Source: Warburgia ugandensis (Eukaryota; Streptophyta; Magnoliopsida; Canellales; Canellaceae). Taken from it: a DNA stretch of 64,000 nt. The stretch is from assembly GCA_035236585.1 (NCBI GenBank), contig CP141134.1, positions 20,514,414-20,578,413 on the forward strand, given 5' to 3'. Of this stretch, positions 24,596 to 39,045 are shown in pieces; within the stretch, counting starts at the first letter, position 1, and every line of letters starts with the position of its first letter. The notes under the pieces are model-generated. The model was given only the letters and a program-made list of their open reading frames with translations, was not told the DNA's origin and did no database searches. Position numbers and translations under genes: made by a program.

Positions 24596-25514
24596 TGGGT
24601 TCTGATGGCCCACACTTGATCTTTATCAGAAACCCCATTGTAAGTTCTTCTCACTCTCTTTTATTTTCCTATGGTAGTTGCATTTAGTGTAATTTGCGAT
24701 GTGGATGGTAGTGTAATTCATATGGCTTAGGGACATTCATTATAACTTATGCATATTATTTAGGGTTTTTGTATTAATTTGCACCTATTTAACAAATGTT
24801 AGTGTGGGCTTGGCTATAACTAAGACATAGGCTGTCTAGTTATAGTGCCTTGTTTGTTAAGATGTGGACCCTTTGTTGGATAGTATATAAGCAGGCATTA
24901 GTTTTCTTTTCTTGTAATTGTATTGCACATTTAATTGCTTTATGGTGGATATTCACATTGATGGTAAGGGCCTCGTAGGAACCCTCATAAGATAAGCATT
25001 GAATTTCATCACCAAATCCTAGTCCCTCTTAGGTAATCAAATCAATTCCTTGTATGTTTTCAATCCCAATCCTTAAACTTAATTTAAAATCAAGTTGCAA
25101 GAAACTTAAATTTTCTAACTCGTAGGACCCTCTTAGAAGGAGCAGATATATTCTCAATCTAGTGGCTTTGGGGCATTGTAGTTATAGTGGGTATTCAAAA
25201 TCCAAGTGATTTTCTCACAGCTTTCATTGAAGTTTGTTGAGGTCTAAACACCTCCTTACATGAGAATTGTATTAACCAATTTAGATAAGAACCTAATTAG
25301 TAAGTAGTAGTCAAGCCTAGATAAAAGGAGGAGCTATCTACATCTAGGTCTAAAAGCTACTACTCTATAGATTAATAAAGATTATCAAAATAGCTCATTG
25401 GTGGACTATTATGATTGATTGCACATCATATAGAGTTAGGAGTAGCATGTAGTTAGGTTACTTCATTTAGATAGGATCTCATTTTAGTGCATGCAAAGTC
25501 ATCAATCTCAGAAC
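24596..25514 (+). other. Leader of element C, part 2
   Basis: Continues the leader after B and ends at the gag ATG. With part 1 the leader is about 1.27 kb. The inverted counterpart is 15516-16300 plus 12768-12913. No recognised frame. Confidence 0.65.
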
Positions 25515-25880
25515 ATGGAATTAGTACCATTTGATCTTGAGATTAAGCGTACCATAGACAATGGGTAAGAAATCAAATTTCTAACCCCATGGTAGACCCA
25601 CCAGTTATAGTTGAACATAAGACCATATGAGACTTCTATGCACCACTCCAGTTGAATACTCCATCATGCATCACATTCCCACCCACCAATGTAGACCACT
25701 TTGAACTTAAATCTAGAGTTGTACAAATACTTCCATGCTTTTATGGATGGGAAAGAGAGGATCCATACCTAAATATCAAAGAATTCCTTGATATTTGCAC
25801 TACATTCAAATTTCAAAATTTTTTAGATGATTTATTAGACTTGGATTGTTTCCCTTCTCATTAAAAGATAAGGCTAAATC
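25515..25880 (+). pseudogene. gag of element C, first part
   Basis: Starts MELVPFDLEIKRTI at the ATG 25515, the same start as in A. Stops and a frameshift follow, then frame 25652-25864 gives TPSCITFPPTNVDHFELKS, FYGWEREDPYLNIKEF and FKFQNFLDD. It breaks off at KDKAKS, where S3 is inserted; the next residues WLNSLEV..ISTW resume at 30460. The interrupted codon phase is kept across the insertion. Confidence 0.85.
25876..25880. repeat. Target-site duplication of S3, left copy
   Basis: AAATC, identical to 30455-30459. Confidence 0.85.
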
Positions 25881-28800
25881 TGTAATAATCCCAATTTTTG
25901 CAAATTGATTTAAGAAAATCAATGAAAGTTTAAAATTTCAAAAGACTCAGGCCAAAATATTAGATTAAAAGCAAATATCATCTTATAGAGATTAAATTAT
26001 AAGTGGAAACATATAAATTAAGAATGTGCATGAAAAATCGAATCAAATGACACAAATTTCATTAAATCTAGAGTTAGAATGAAAAATCTCAATTTTCTAC
26101 ATAAAAGGGTAAAACGATCATTTTAACCCATAACCAATATTTAAAATTTGAATATTTAGAATGTACTCAAAAAACTAGAAGGTAATAAAAGAATTGATTT
26201 CAACGCCATTGAGTTCACTAAAATCCGAGTTTGGATAAATAATATCCATTGTTATCCATTTATATGAATAAAAGGGCAAAATGGTCTTTCACATGAAAGT
26301 GGGGCCCACAATGTAGGCCAATGTTCTAAAAGCAACAATAATTGAGCAATGCACTACTAGATTGTAGTGGAGGTGGAAACTCCACCTATAAATAAAATAA
26401 TATAAAGAAAGAAAGAGATATTTTTGAAATTTTAATTTAAAATTCAAAAAATTGACTATAAATAATTCTAAAATTTTCACAACTTCACCACAAAATCTCC
26501 TAGATTCTCCTGGAAAAGTAGAACCAAACTCCTCCCCCATCTCCCCAATCTCTTTCTTTTTCCCTCTTTCTCTCTCCTCTCTCTAGAATAGTACCAAGAG
26601 CCCTAAGTTCAATTAGCCACTTCGTTCCAGATCAAATTTCACAATCTCATCATCCATATTGTTATAAATTCTCTGATCTACAAAACCCCCAAAGTAATTT
26701 CAAGATCCAACGGTTCAATAAACGAAAAAAGATAAATCAAGATTTATTTAGTGTGTTATGGCATACAACGAGGATTTATTTATTTTGACATCAATTCATC
26801 AATACTAAGCAATTAGGAAGGATGATGTCATCCAATATTTAGTTTATATCATTTTTTATATTTTTAATTTCACTAGATTTGATTTTCTGTTAATGTTTCA
26901 AAAAATCAAATTCTAGTAAAAAAACCCTCTAGAACTACATCATGGAGGGCTCATATGAAAATTTTGAGCCATTCAATAGATTCAAAAGGATTCCAAACCC
27001 CTACACATGAAATAACAGCCAATTTCGTGGAGATATAATGGCCCAATTTAAAGGAGAAAAGGGGGGTGGTGATTTGACGGTCCGATCTAAATCATCTCAC
27101 CATTTATAGGTCACCACCCTGTTTCCACTGATGGTCATTGAAAAAATAGGGCAGCACCATCGACTCCTGCAATTCCACCTATTTTGTCCTATTCTAATGG
27201 CCAAATCAAATATGGACTATCAAAACAACTGTGAACTTCAAACTTGAATTTCGAAGTCATTTGAGCTCCAAATCATGAGTGGAAAGAAGTTATGAAAATA
27301 TTATGATGTCCATTTTCATGTGAAATAATAAAATTTAGGAAATATTACAAGAAACTATCTGTTTAAAGAAAATAAGATTCTTCCTTCCATGATCTTGAAG
27401 ATCCGAGATAATTAGACCTTAAGGATCTGATCTATTTATGTTATAATTATAAGGATATATGAAATTGAGGGTTTAATATGATAGGTCTATGATAAATTAA
27501 GAAATCTACCCTTTATGGTAGACGTAACCTAAAATTTATAAAGGAACTTTCTTGATCAATAAGATTAAGCATGATCAAATCCTATGGATGGGTTGGATGG
27601 AGTTAATAATGATGAGATCTAATAAGATCATTGATCAGTTATGACAAAAATATGTGAACATGATCTTTGAACCTATAATGAAGTAAAAAACCTAGCTCTA
27701 AGGAAAGGACTTAAGATCTAATGGTTGGATCATATTAAAAGCCTCTAATGATGTAAATTGATTAGTATAATTTTATTTAATTATTAGATTCATTTTAACT
27801 TTAATTTATGGAATGATTATAGGATCCATGCTAAGTTATTTCTTCATTTTGATGTAAATGATCTACATATTATTAGATGGTTAGATTTAATCATCTTAGG
27901 GCCATGTTAGTACACATGAATTTCTTTAAATATCCTTAGGATAAGTAATATATGAATTAGGGTTATGCTAGTTTAATTTGAGTATGAACTATAGTATGAT
28001 TTCCATTTAAGATGGTAATGGAATTGTGATTTAATTTGATTTCATTAATTAGGGATCATGATAGTAGTTATATAGTATTGTTGTCCTTAGATTATTGAAT
28101 TTATATTAGTTTTATGCTTTGAAGTTTATAATTCATTATTGTCATATTTCTTATTAGATTTAATTGATAATTAGTTGTGATAAAGAGCATAAAATACCAA
28201 AATTGTAACCCAATGAGAAATTAGAGTTTTATTACATAAATAAGAAGGAATTACTTGACTTGGACTTAATAAGTAAGGGCTGTAGTTAGTAGGACAATAC
28301 AAGGAATGGTTTACCATTTCCTTAGCCCAAATTAGGAGAATAATATACATCCATAAATGACATTTTATATGATCATGGCCATTAATAAAAATTAAGTAAA
28401 GAAAAATTAGGGTTTACGAGCTCATAGGAACCTTATGAAAGGTTGAGCTAAGGTCACTCTAGTGGACACTGAACATTATGGTTAAGGGGGTTACCTAATA
28501 GAGCCTCGCTCTTCCCTCACCTTCTGGTGATGTTTGTTAAGGTCTAAATGCCTCCTTACATGAGGATTGAAGTAACCACTTTTTGAGTAGCTTATAGTTG
28601 GTAAGCCTTAGTCAATTGGAAATAAGAGGAGTTGTCTAGAATTAGGAGTGAATAAATTATCCTCAAACCAATAATACTAACTGGTTGAGAAATAATAATA
28701 AGAATATAAAAGGTTAACAAATTAACTAATTTTCATAAAAATTATAAATAAGATAAGGATGATCAAACAAGAATCCAAGTGGAGATCTTGAATGATCAAA

Positions 28801-29986
28801 AACAACAAAAGAAAAGAAATACAAATGTAAAGTAGATTATTATTATGTGAATATACTTGTAATATAGATTTATTAGGTTAGAAGATCTGAACCCTTGATC
28901 ATATGTGATTCAAGGAAGAAAGATTCAAATCATCCTACTTAAGGATGATCAAAACACCATGTAATATATACCTTTGGATAGAAAGATAACATTATATGTA
29001 TGATTTAACATATATATATTGATCAAGACTATGGCAGACTTCAAGGAGTAAGAATACCTTATTGAGGTAGGAGGATTTTATTAATGCATCTATATGAAAG
29101 ATACATGTTGAATACATGATCTTATGTATAGAAATGTTGACATGTATACTGCAAATATCTTGTGCTAAATCCTTATGATCCAACCAAATAATGAGAAAAT
29201 AGATATGAAATGGTTAAGTGTAGAGTTGAAGAAAACCCTAAGTGAATAAGGAAGTAGAAGATATTCCAGCCCTAGATAAACAGACATATTGTCTGATACA
29301 TATATGAAATATTTTACATGCAAGCATGGAGGCTTGTGGCTTTATTTTAAATAGGTGTAGGCCTATGGATGCTATGCTAAGGGAGTTATGAGGGTTTGGC
29401 CACCCACTCTCTGAAATTTGTTGATGATGAATTCCATGACTAAGAAGGACAGAAAGTCAGGTAGGGCAATTATGGGAAGGCCACCACTGTGACAGCCATG
29501 GTCTTCCCATACGGACATGGATTTTACATTTTCACTAAATATGGTATGAGTGGATTATTGAGAAGTTATCCAAGAAAACTGTACATATTAGACTACAAGC
29601 ATTGTAGTCCATTAATTTATTTTGCACTATGATGCATATGAGATAGGCATAGTGAGATGCCTTATATATGGCATAATGAAATGCCAGGTAATTGTATATT
29701 ACCAATATTCCCAAAAAACGGAATTCCTAGTATAGTAACTAACTAATATACTGATCTCTTACAATTGAAAGAGTTGATTATCTTAGTTGGGAATGAGAAT
29801 TTGAATATTTTCACTATTTTGATGAATTTGTTCACATACATTATGTATAAGGATGTACATTAATGATAAAAGAAAGGTTATAGAAATGAGATTGATCTAT
29901 GATCATGTTTATAATAGAAATGAATAATGGGATTAATGAGTATTAGGATTATATTGTCAAATTATGTTACTTCTTTAATCCCCTAC

Positions 29987-30037
29987 CAAGCATAGCTTGC
30001 TGAGGTATTGTAAATGTTTGAATGTTTATAATATCTT
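29987..30037 (+). other. Conserved double hairpin (S3 copy)
   Basis: CAAGC-ATA-GCTTG at 29987-29999, then GAGGTATTGTAAAT...GTTTATAATATCTT at 30002-30037. Confidence 0.6.
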
Positions 30038-30256
30038 AGATACAGAGAAGGAGAGTTAGGAGCTCAAGAGTTGAAAAGACTTGAAACAAAAATCAATCAG
30101 GGTATATCCATTGAAGACATGTATTTTATTTGAGTGCATTATATGTATTGAGAGTTTTTATTGTATATGAGCTTTGAGATTTGGATTATGTAATTTGGAC
30201 AAGTATTGCAATGATACCGTGCTGTACTATGAACCACTGGATGGATCCTGAAGTTT

Positions 30257-30262
30257 AATAAA
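30257..30262 (+). promoter_or_regulatory. AATAAA poly(A) signal in S3
   Basis: About 195 bp from the LTR 3' end, in the same context (TTTAATAAAAG) as the sibling copies. Confidence 0.5.
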
Positions 30263-30454
30263 AGTTTATTCCTTCAATGGAATTTTATCTTATACAAAAC
30301 TCTACTTATGTTATGAAGTGATGACTTGGGTTTTACAAACATGTCTAAAGAAAAGAATTTTTGTTGTTTTGTTTTGTGAAATTTTTTTACTACTAAGGGC
30401 CCTATATTTGCAAAATGTATTACAAAATGTGCTATAAAAACCCACGTCATCACA

Positions 30455-30459
30455 AAATC
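30455..30459. repeat. Target-site duplication of S3, right copy
   Basis: AAATC, identical to 25876-25880. Confidence 0.85.
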
Positions 30460-31637
30460 ATGGCTAAATTCTTTAGAGGTCAATTCCATTTCCACTTGGG
30501 TTCAATTGTCTAAAAAGTTTAAGAACAAATTCTTCCTTGTTCATAAGACTAATGCCCTTCTTAAGGAGATTATCAATTTCAAGCAAAGACATGATGATCA
30601 ATATTATGAATGCTAGGAAAAGTGGAATGAATTGCTTCAAAAGTGCCCTCACCATAATTTGAAATGGCAACCAATTTAGTACTTCTATGAGGTACTAACA
30701 CCTTAAAATAGACAGATGATAAACGCAACTAGTGGAAGAGCCCTCATGTTGAAAAATGAGAGACACGTATAGGAATTTTTGAGACTTTAGCTAAAAATTC
30801 ACAGCAATGGGACCATTCAAATAAAAGAGACAAATACCTAGCCCCAAAAGAAATGAGGCCTTTATGAAATACGAGAGACTACATAGGTGTCATATAAGCT
30901 TAATTTAAATGAAAGAATGGACAAGGTTTCGAATTTGTTACAAAAAAAGGACATCAGATTTAAAGCCTTCATGACTAGCAATGCATCTACAAAACCTCCA
31001 CAAGAGGTTTGTTCTTTCATCCCAACACACTTAACAACAACCTGCCCATCTAATAGTTGTTTCCTAAATACTTTTTTAAGCAAGCTAATGTAATGAATGC
31101 ATATCGCAACCCTAGCAAAAATAATCGTTATTCCCAGACCTACAATCTAGGATGGGTTATGCATCTGAATTTCTCATGGTCTAAGAATAACAACCAAGGG
31201 GTTCCACCTGGGATTCCTCAAACCTTTCCTCATGCTCCAATGTCACAACAACCACTTTGTTAATGAATTTTGCAACAAACGAGAAATTGTCCATTGAGGG
31301 AACCCTAATTCTTTTTATGCATAATTCTCTATAGTTCTAAAATGATACAAATCCTACAATCCAACTCACAATCCATGGAAAATTTGGAATATCAAATGGG
31401 TTAGTGTCAGCCAGCTAAGTGAAAGGGAGAAAGGAAAATTTCCTAGTCAATAAAATGGGGTGAAGTTCAAACACCAAAAGACGTCTTGAGCAAGCCAAGT
31501 CCTTAACTACCATTAGTAGTGGCCATCAAATAGATAATTAAGTAGACCAGATTGAGGAAAGCTTAGAGGAGAATGAACCAGTTAAAATTAAGGAGAAAGA
31601 CAACTGACATAAACCTCCTAGTCCATCTAAGCCTATA
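30460..31637 (+). pseudogene. gag of element C, second part
   Basis: Resumes WLNSLEVNSISTWVQLSKKF, then KNKFFLVHKTNALLKEIINF, an in-frame stop in the YEC*EKWNELLQ block, and CPHHNLKWQP. Frame 31057-31263 carries RNPSKNNRYSQTYNLGW and LNFSWSKNNNQG, the nucleocapsid tail. The zinc knuckle is degenerate (CSFIPTHLTTTCPS lacks the second Cys and has changed spacing), unlike the intact spacing in A. 31264-31637 is a decayed linker. Confidence 0.8.
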
Positions 31638-32575
31638 ATGGAGGTGCCTTATGTGCCTAGAGCCCCATTCCCTCAGTTGTTAAACAAGGCTAAGAAAGGA
31701 ACTAATTTTCATGAGATGATAGATGTGTTTCAGCATGTGCAAATTAATATTCCATTACTCAATGCTATTAAAGAAATTCCTGCTTATGCCAAATTTCTAA
31801 AGAGATCCACACACAAAAGTGCAAGCTTAATGTGCAAAAGAAAGCCTTCCTCATGAAGCAAGTGAGCTCTTTGATCCAGCATTAGACCCTCCTAAGTTTA
31901 GATATCCAAGTTGTCCCACCATTTCTTGTGTTATTGGAAATCATGCCATCGATAGGCACTACTAGATTTAGGGGCTAGTGTAAATTTCTTGCCATATTTT
32001 ATCTATGAGTGACTTGAGCTTGGTGACCTTAAGTCATCCAATACCACTTTGCAGTTAGCAGATAGATCAGCAAAGATTCCACATGGTATGGTTGGGGATG
32101 CTTTAATACAAGTGGACCAATTTTACTTCACTATAGATTTTATTGTCTTGGATACTCAACTTGTGCTAAGCCTCGATAGTTAGATCTTGGTAATTCTTAT
32201 ATGCCCATTTTTGGAAACGTCCAATGCCATCATCAATTGTAGAAATGGTGTGATGAAGTTCTTTTGGCAATATGAAAGTCAAAGTCATTGTTTTTAATGC
32301 CTACCATTAGTATCTAAACCTAGATGAATCCTATGTAGTCAATTTAACTGAAGGTCCAATTCAAGATGTTAATCCACCATTGTATATTCTAGACCCACTT
32401 GAGGCATGTCTGGCACACTTTAATTATGATTTTGATATAGACAAATCCATATTTGAGGTAAATAATCTTTTAGATGTTGTGTCAATAGGGATCCTCCAAA
32501 TGGGGACCTTTAGTCGAACCTCTTCCTCCTTCAGATTTTGTCCCAGTACCATTAGAAGAAAAACCACCTAACATA
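31638..32575 (+). pseudogene. Aspartic protease region of element C (broken)
   Basis: Frame 31638-31856 opens MEVPYVPRAPFPQLLNKAKK and includes VQINIPLLNAIKEIPAYAK. After a frameshift, ALLDLGASVNFLPYFIYE holds the catalytic DLGAS, with the Asp codon at 31965-31967. The ILGRPFL-type block is decayed to VILICPFLETSNAIIN. Frame 32380-32571 covers the linker toward RT (LEACLAHFNYDFDIDKS). Best preserved catalytic motif of the three protease copies, but not in one frame. Confidence 0.8.
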
Positions 32576-32639
32576 GTCCTTAAGCCACTCCCAAAAAACC
32601 TAAATGTTCTTACTTAGGCCCAAAAAATCTAAAATATCC

Positions 32640-33590
32640 TTGCCTGTAATCATAGCCTCAGATCTACATAAAGAACAAGAAGTAAGCTTCTTGATGTTTT
32701 GAGAGAACATAAAACAACCTTAGGTGGACTATAGCAAACATTTAAGGGATTAACTTTGCTGTGTGTATACATAGAATTCACTTAGAATAAAAAGCTAAAA
32801 CTCCAAGCTGTTGGTGTCATCTATGACAACACTTAGGTCAGCCCAATTTAGGTTATACTAAAAAAGTCCAAAGTCATGGTAATCTGAAATGAGGATAACA
32901 AGTTAGTTCCCACTTGCATGGCCATCGAGTGGAGAGCTCGTATAGATTATCAAAAACTGAACTCGATCATGAGGAAAGACCACTTTCTCTACCCTTTATT
33001 GAGTAAATACTAGCACCTGAAGACTAGGAGAAGACTACCTTCACCTGTCCTTTTGGGACCCTCGCCTACTGTCTTATGCCTCTTGTACTTTGTAATGCTC
33101 CTATTACTTTTTAAAGGTGTATGTTGAGAATATCTTCTGATATGGTGGAGAGGTTCTTAGAAGTGTTTACAGATGATTTTTTTGGAGTTTGGTTCTTCAT
33201 TTGATGAATGCATGTATCATTTAAACCTGTCCTTCCTAGGCATTAGGAAAAGAATTTAGTGATAAATAGGAAAAAATGTCATTTCATGGTTCAAAATGGC
33301 ATTGTTCTAAGCCACATCATATCACATAATGGCATAGAAGTAGAAAAATTCAAAGTGGATTCAATCTCTAACCTACCTTCTCCAAAGACGGTAAAGGAAA
33401 TTCACTCATTTTTAGGACATGTCAGTTTCTATAGACAATTCATCAAGGACTTTAATAAAATTACTAAAACCCCTATGCAATTTACTAATAAAGAAGCAAC
33501 TTTTGACTTTGATGATGATTGTTTGAAAGCATTTGAGTGCCTAAAAGTTGAATTAACTTTTTTGCCTATTATTTGACTGCCATATTAGAG
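32640..33590 (+). pseudogene. Reverse transcriptase of element C (broken, internal deletion)
   Basis: Fragments read NEDNKLVPTCMAIEWRARID and YQKLNSIMRKDHFLYPLL. Then sequence equivalent to the YCFLDGYSGYNQI region is missing (joint near 33005-33010) before FKGVC and MVERFLEVFTDDF; the FMDD-type catalytic box reads FTDD near 33160. Frame 33259-33576 (105 codons) keeps RKKCHFMVQNGIVLSHIISH, then PSPKTVKEIHSFLGHVSFYR and FIKDFNKITK, the RT connection domain. Non-functional. Confidence 0.85.
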
Positions 33591-33960
33591 TGTACCATTT
33601 GAAATAATGTGTGATGCTTCAGACTAAATGAAAGCTGTTGTGGCAGTGTTTTGGCAAACTCCTTGTGATATATTATACTAACAAGACAATCAATGATGCC
33701 CAACTCAAATATTCCACTACAGAAAATGAGTTGTTGGTTATTGTATTTTCCTTGGGTAAGTTTATATCTTACTTGCTAGGATCTAAGGTCATTGTCTATT
33801 CAGATCACACAACATTAAAATACCTTTCTAAGAAAGATGCCAAACTTAGGTTGATTTGATGGATACTATTGCCATAGGAATTTTATTTAGAAATTCAGGA
33901 TAAGTAAAGTTTTAAAAATATTATAGTAGGCCACTTATCCATCTTAATTGTGGAGTCTAC
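33591..33960 (+). pseudogene. RNase H of element C (broken)
   Basis: FEIMCDAS at about 33598 begins the domain. Frame 33638-33859 gives NKTINDAQLKYSTTENELLV, then GKFISYLLGSKVIVYSDHT and LKYLSKKDAKLR. The YSDH Asp is kept here and lost in A. Frame breaks near 33640 and 33860 prevent translation. Confidence 0.85.
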
Positions 33961-34099
33961 TAACAAGAATGTGCCTATAGTATAAATATTTTCAGATAAA
34001 TAATTATTGCACATTTCTCAGTTGCCATGGTATGCATATATAGTGAATTATCTTATCATGGGTCAAATGCATAATCACTAGTTTAAAAAAATAGGAAAA

Positions 34100-34303
34100 G
34101 GTTTACTGATGAAGTCAAACCCTTTACATGGGATAATCCCTACTTGTTATATTACTATCATGATAAGGTTATTAGGAGATGAATATCATAAAATCATTTC
34201 CCTTCACCATATCCATGCATGTGGGGGCCAATTTTGTTCCAAAAAGATTAATACAAAAATTTTGTAGTGTAGTTTTTATTGGCCCACAATTTTCAGGGAT
34301 TTT
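34100..34303 (+). pseudogene. Integrase N-terminus of element C, before the LINE
   Basis: Decayed HHCC zinc-binding region: HHIHACGGQFCSKK, then FYWPTIFRD. It is cut by the LINE after the FRD codons and picks up as GIHMLIA at 37770. Confidence 0.75.
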
Positions 34304-34425
34304 ATTATTTCTTTCTTACAAATGAATATGATTTGTATATTAGTTTGTGAGGAAGAAATGAAAATCATTTCCAGCTTCTTAAAATATGGCCACCCTTGCG
34401 TCAGGTAGCCAACTGGCAAGGGTGA

Positions 34426-34461
34426 AGCTGAAGATGATTTTAATGATAATCATCTTCAGCT
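34426..34461 (+). other. Perfect 14-bp stem hairpin in LINE 5' region
   Basis: AGCTGAAGATGATT (34426-34439) and AATCATCTTCAGCT (34448-34461) around an 8-nt loop. A related single arm is at about 34364-34386 (AATCATTTCCAGCTTCTTAAAA). Lies upstream of the tandem repeats. Confidence 0.7.
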
Positions 34462-34537
34462 TTTTAAAACTCTGACAACCCCAACATAAAAGAAAAAAAG
34501 AAAAAAAAAATTGAATAAAAAACTGACATTCGCTCAA

Positions 34538-34743
34538 GCTAGGGTATTCCCCATAAGCGACACACTATATCAGATCCCGAGTGCAGTAAAAAATAGGCAA
34601 GGGTTGCTAGGGCATTCTCCTAGAAGCGATGTGCTACATCGAATTCCAGGTGTAGTGAAAAATGGCCAAGGGCTACTAAAGCGTCCCCTCGAAAGCGACG
34701 CACTGCATTAGAACCCAGGTGCAGTGAAAAGTGGACATGGGTT
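34538..34743 (+). repeat. Three tandem 66-72 bp repeats in LINE 5' UTR
   Basis: Copies at 34538-34605, 34606-34671 and 34672-34743. Each has a GCTA start, an (A)GCGA(C/T) core, a TGCA..ATC/TTAGA block and a (G)TGCAGTGAAAA-type block ending GGCAAGGGTT or the like. They are GC-richer than their surroundings. Repeats of this kind upstream of the endonuclease frame in RTE LINEs may act as an internal promoter (inference). Confidence 0.8.
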
Positions 34744-34756
34744 CATACCATAGAGG

Positions 34757-35520
34757 TTGAGAAAGGCAATAGTAAATAGAGTATCTCAAGAACATAAGAT
34801 ACACATTGCTACATGGAATATAGGGACACTAATAGGTAAGAGTTTGGAGTTTGTAGACACGATGAAATGTAGGAGAGTCAACATCGCTTGTATCGAAGAA
34901 ACCAAGTGGAAAGGGGCTAAAGCTAAAGAAATAGATGGATATAAATTATGATATGTAGGAAAGGAAAATAACAGAAATGGCATAGGAATAATAGTGGATA
35001 AGGAATTAAAGGATAAAGTTATGGACGTTAAAAGAATCAGTGATAAAATTATAATAATAAAATTTATTCTAAGAGAGCAGATTATAAATATTATAAGAGC
35101 ATATGCACCACAAGTAGGGTTACAAGATATAATCAAGAGACAGTTTTTGGAAGATATAGAGAGAGTCATGCAAAAAATTCCCAATACTAAGGGGATATTT
35201 ATAGGAGCAGAATTAAATGGCCATGTAGGAAAAGATAAGGAAGGATATGATAGAATACACGGAGGGTATGGTATAGGTGAACGAAATGAGATGGGGGAGA
35301 ATATCCTTGATTTTGCTTTGTCATATAACCTATTCATTGCAAATACACTCTTTAAGAAGAGGGATGAACACTTAATAACCTTTAAAAGTGGACTTCATAA
35401 AAGCCAAATAGACTTTTTCTACTTAGGAATAATGAACGATCTATATGTAAGGATTATAAGTTGATACCCAGTGAGATTTCAACCTCACAACATAAGTTAA
35501 TGGTTATGGATGTTCATATC
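34757..35520 (+). pseudogene. LINE endonuclease (APE type), broken
   Basis: The endonuclease nicks target DNA to start reverse transcription. Motifs in order: HIATWNIGTLIGKS (catalytic Asn), ACIEETKW (catalytic Glu), a stop at 34949-34951 where GYKLW is expected, VDKELKDKV, RAYAPQVG, then GAELNGHVGKDKEGYD, in which the GDFNGHVG Asp is changed, and KSQIDFFYL. A frameshift near 35460 moves the rest to the next frame (HKLMVMDVHIK). Frames 34757-34951 and 34994-35464 are one original frame. Confidence 0.85.
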
Positions 35521-38700
<3,180 letters not shown>

Positions 38701-38986
38701 TAGAAGAAATCTTGCTAGAGGAATCAATCTACCAAGACCCACCTTAGTATGTCCCATGGCACCTACATCAATCATAAGATCTATGTTCGTCATTGCATTT
38801 TATCACAACATTGTACATCTAACTAAAGACATTAGACTTATTGCTTATTGGGAGGTAACCCAGGAGATCTTTTAGAGAATCTCATTGTTCTACATTACCC
38901 ATTGAGTACAATGTTTACTTCAAGTTGGGGGTGTAGATATGCATGAGATTTCTAAGTTTTCTTATATTTATAAATAATATAAAAAA

Positions 38987-39045
<59 letters not shown>

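Larger units (their letters stand above)
25881..30454 (+). mobile_element. Giant solo LTR S3 (4.57 kb)
   Basis: Starts TGTAATAATCCC and ends CCCACGTCATCACA, with a perfect AAATC duplication. It interrupts gag codons of C cleanly. Same family as S1 in the opposite orientation: shared GTGGGGCCCAC near 26300, the GAGCCTCGCTCTTC block near 28500, the double hairpin and AATAAA at 30257. It also shares a CT-rich stretch (26530-26590). No primer site, polypurine tract or pol is visible, so it is read as a solo LTR. Frames inside (for example 26289-26540, minus) match nothing known. Confidence 0.85.

Noticed and set aside
30274..31083. Minus-strand frames of 65-73 codons
   Set aside because: Antisense to gag of element C or to the end of S3.
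34786..35337. 183-codon minus-strand frame, the longest in the window
   Set aside because: It is the shadow of the LINE endonuclease on the plus strand; the plus strand has the clear APE motifs.
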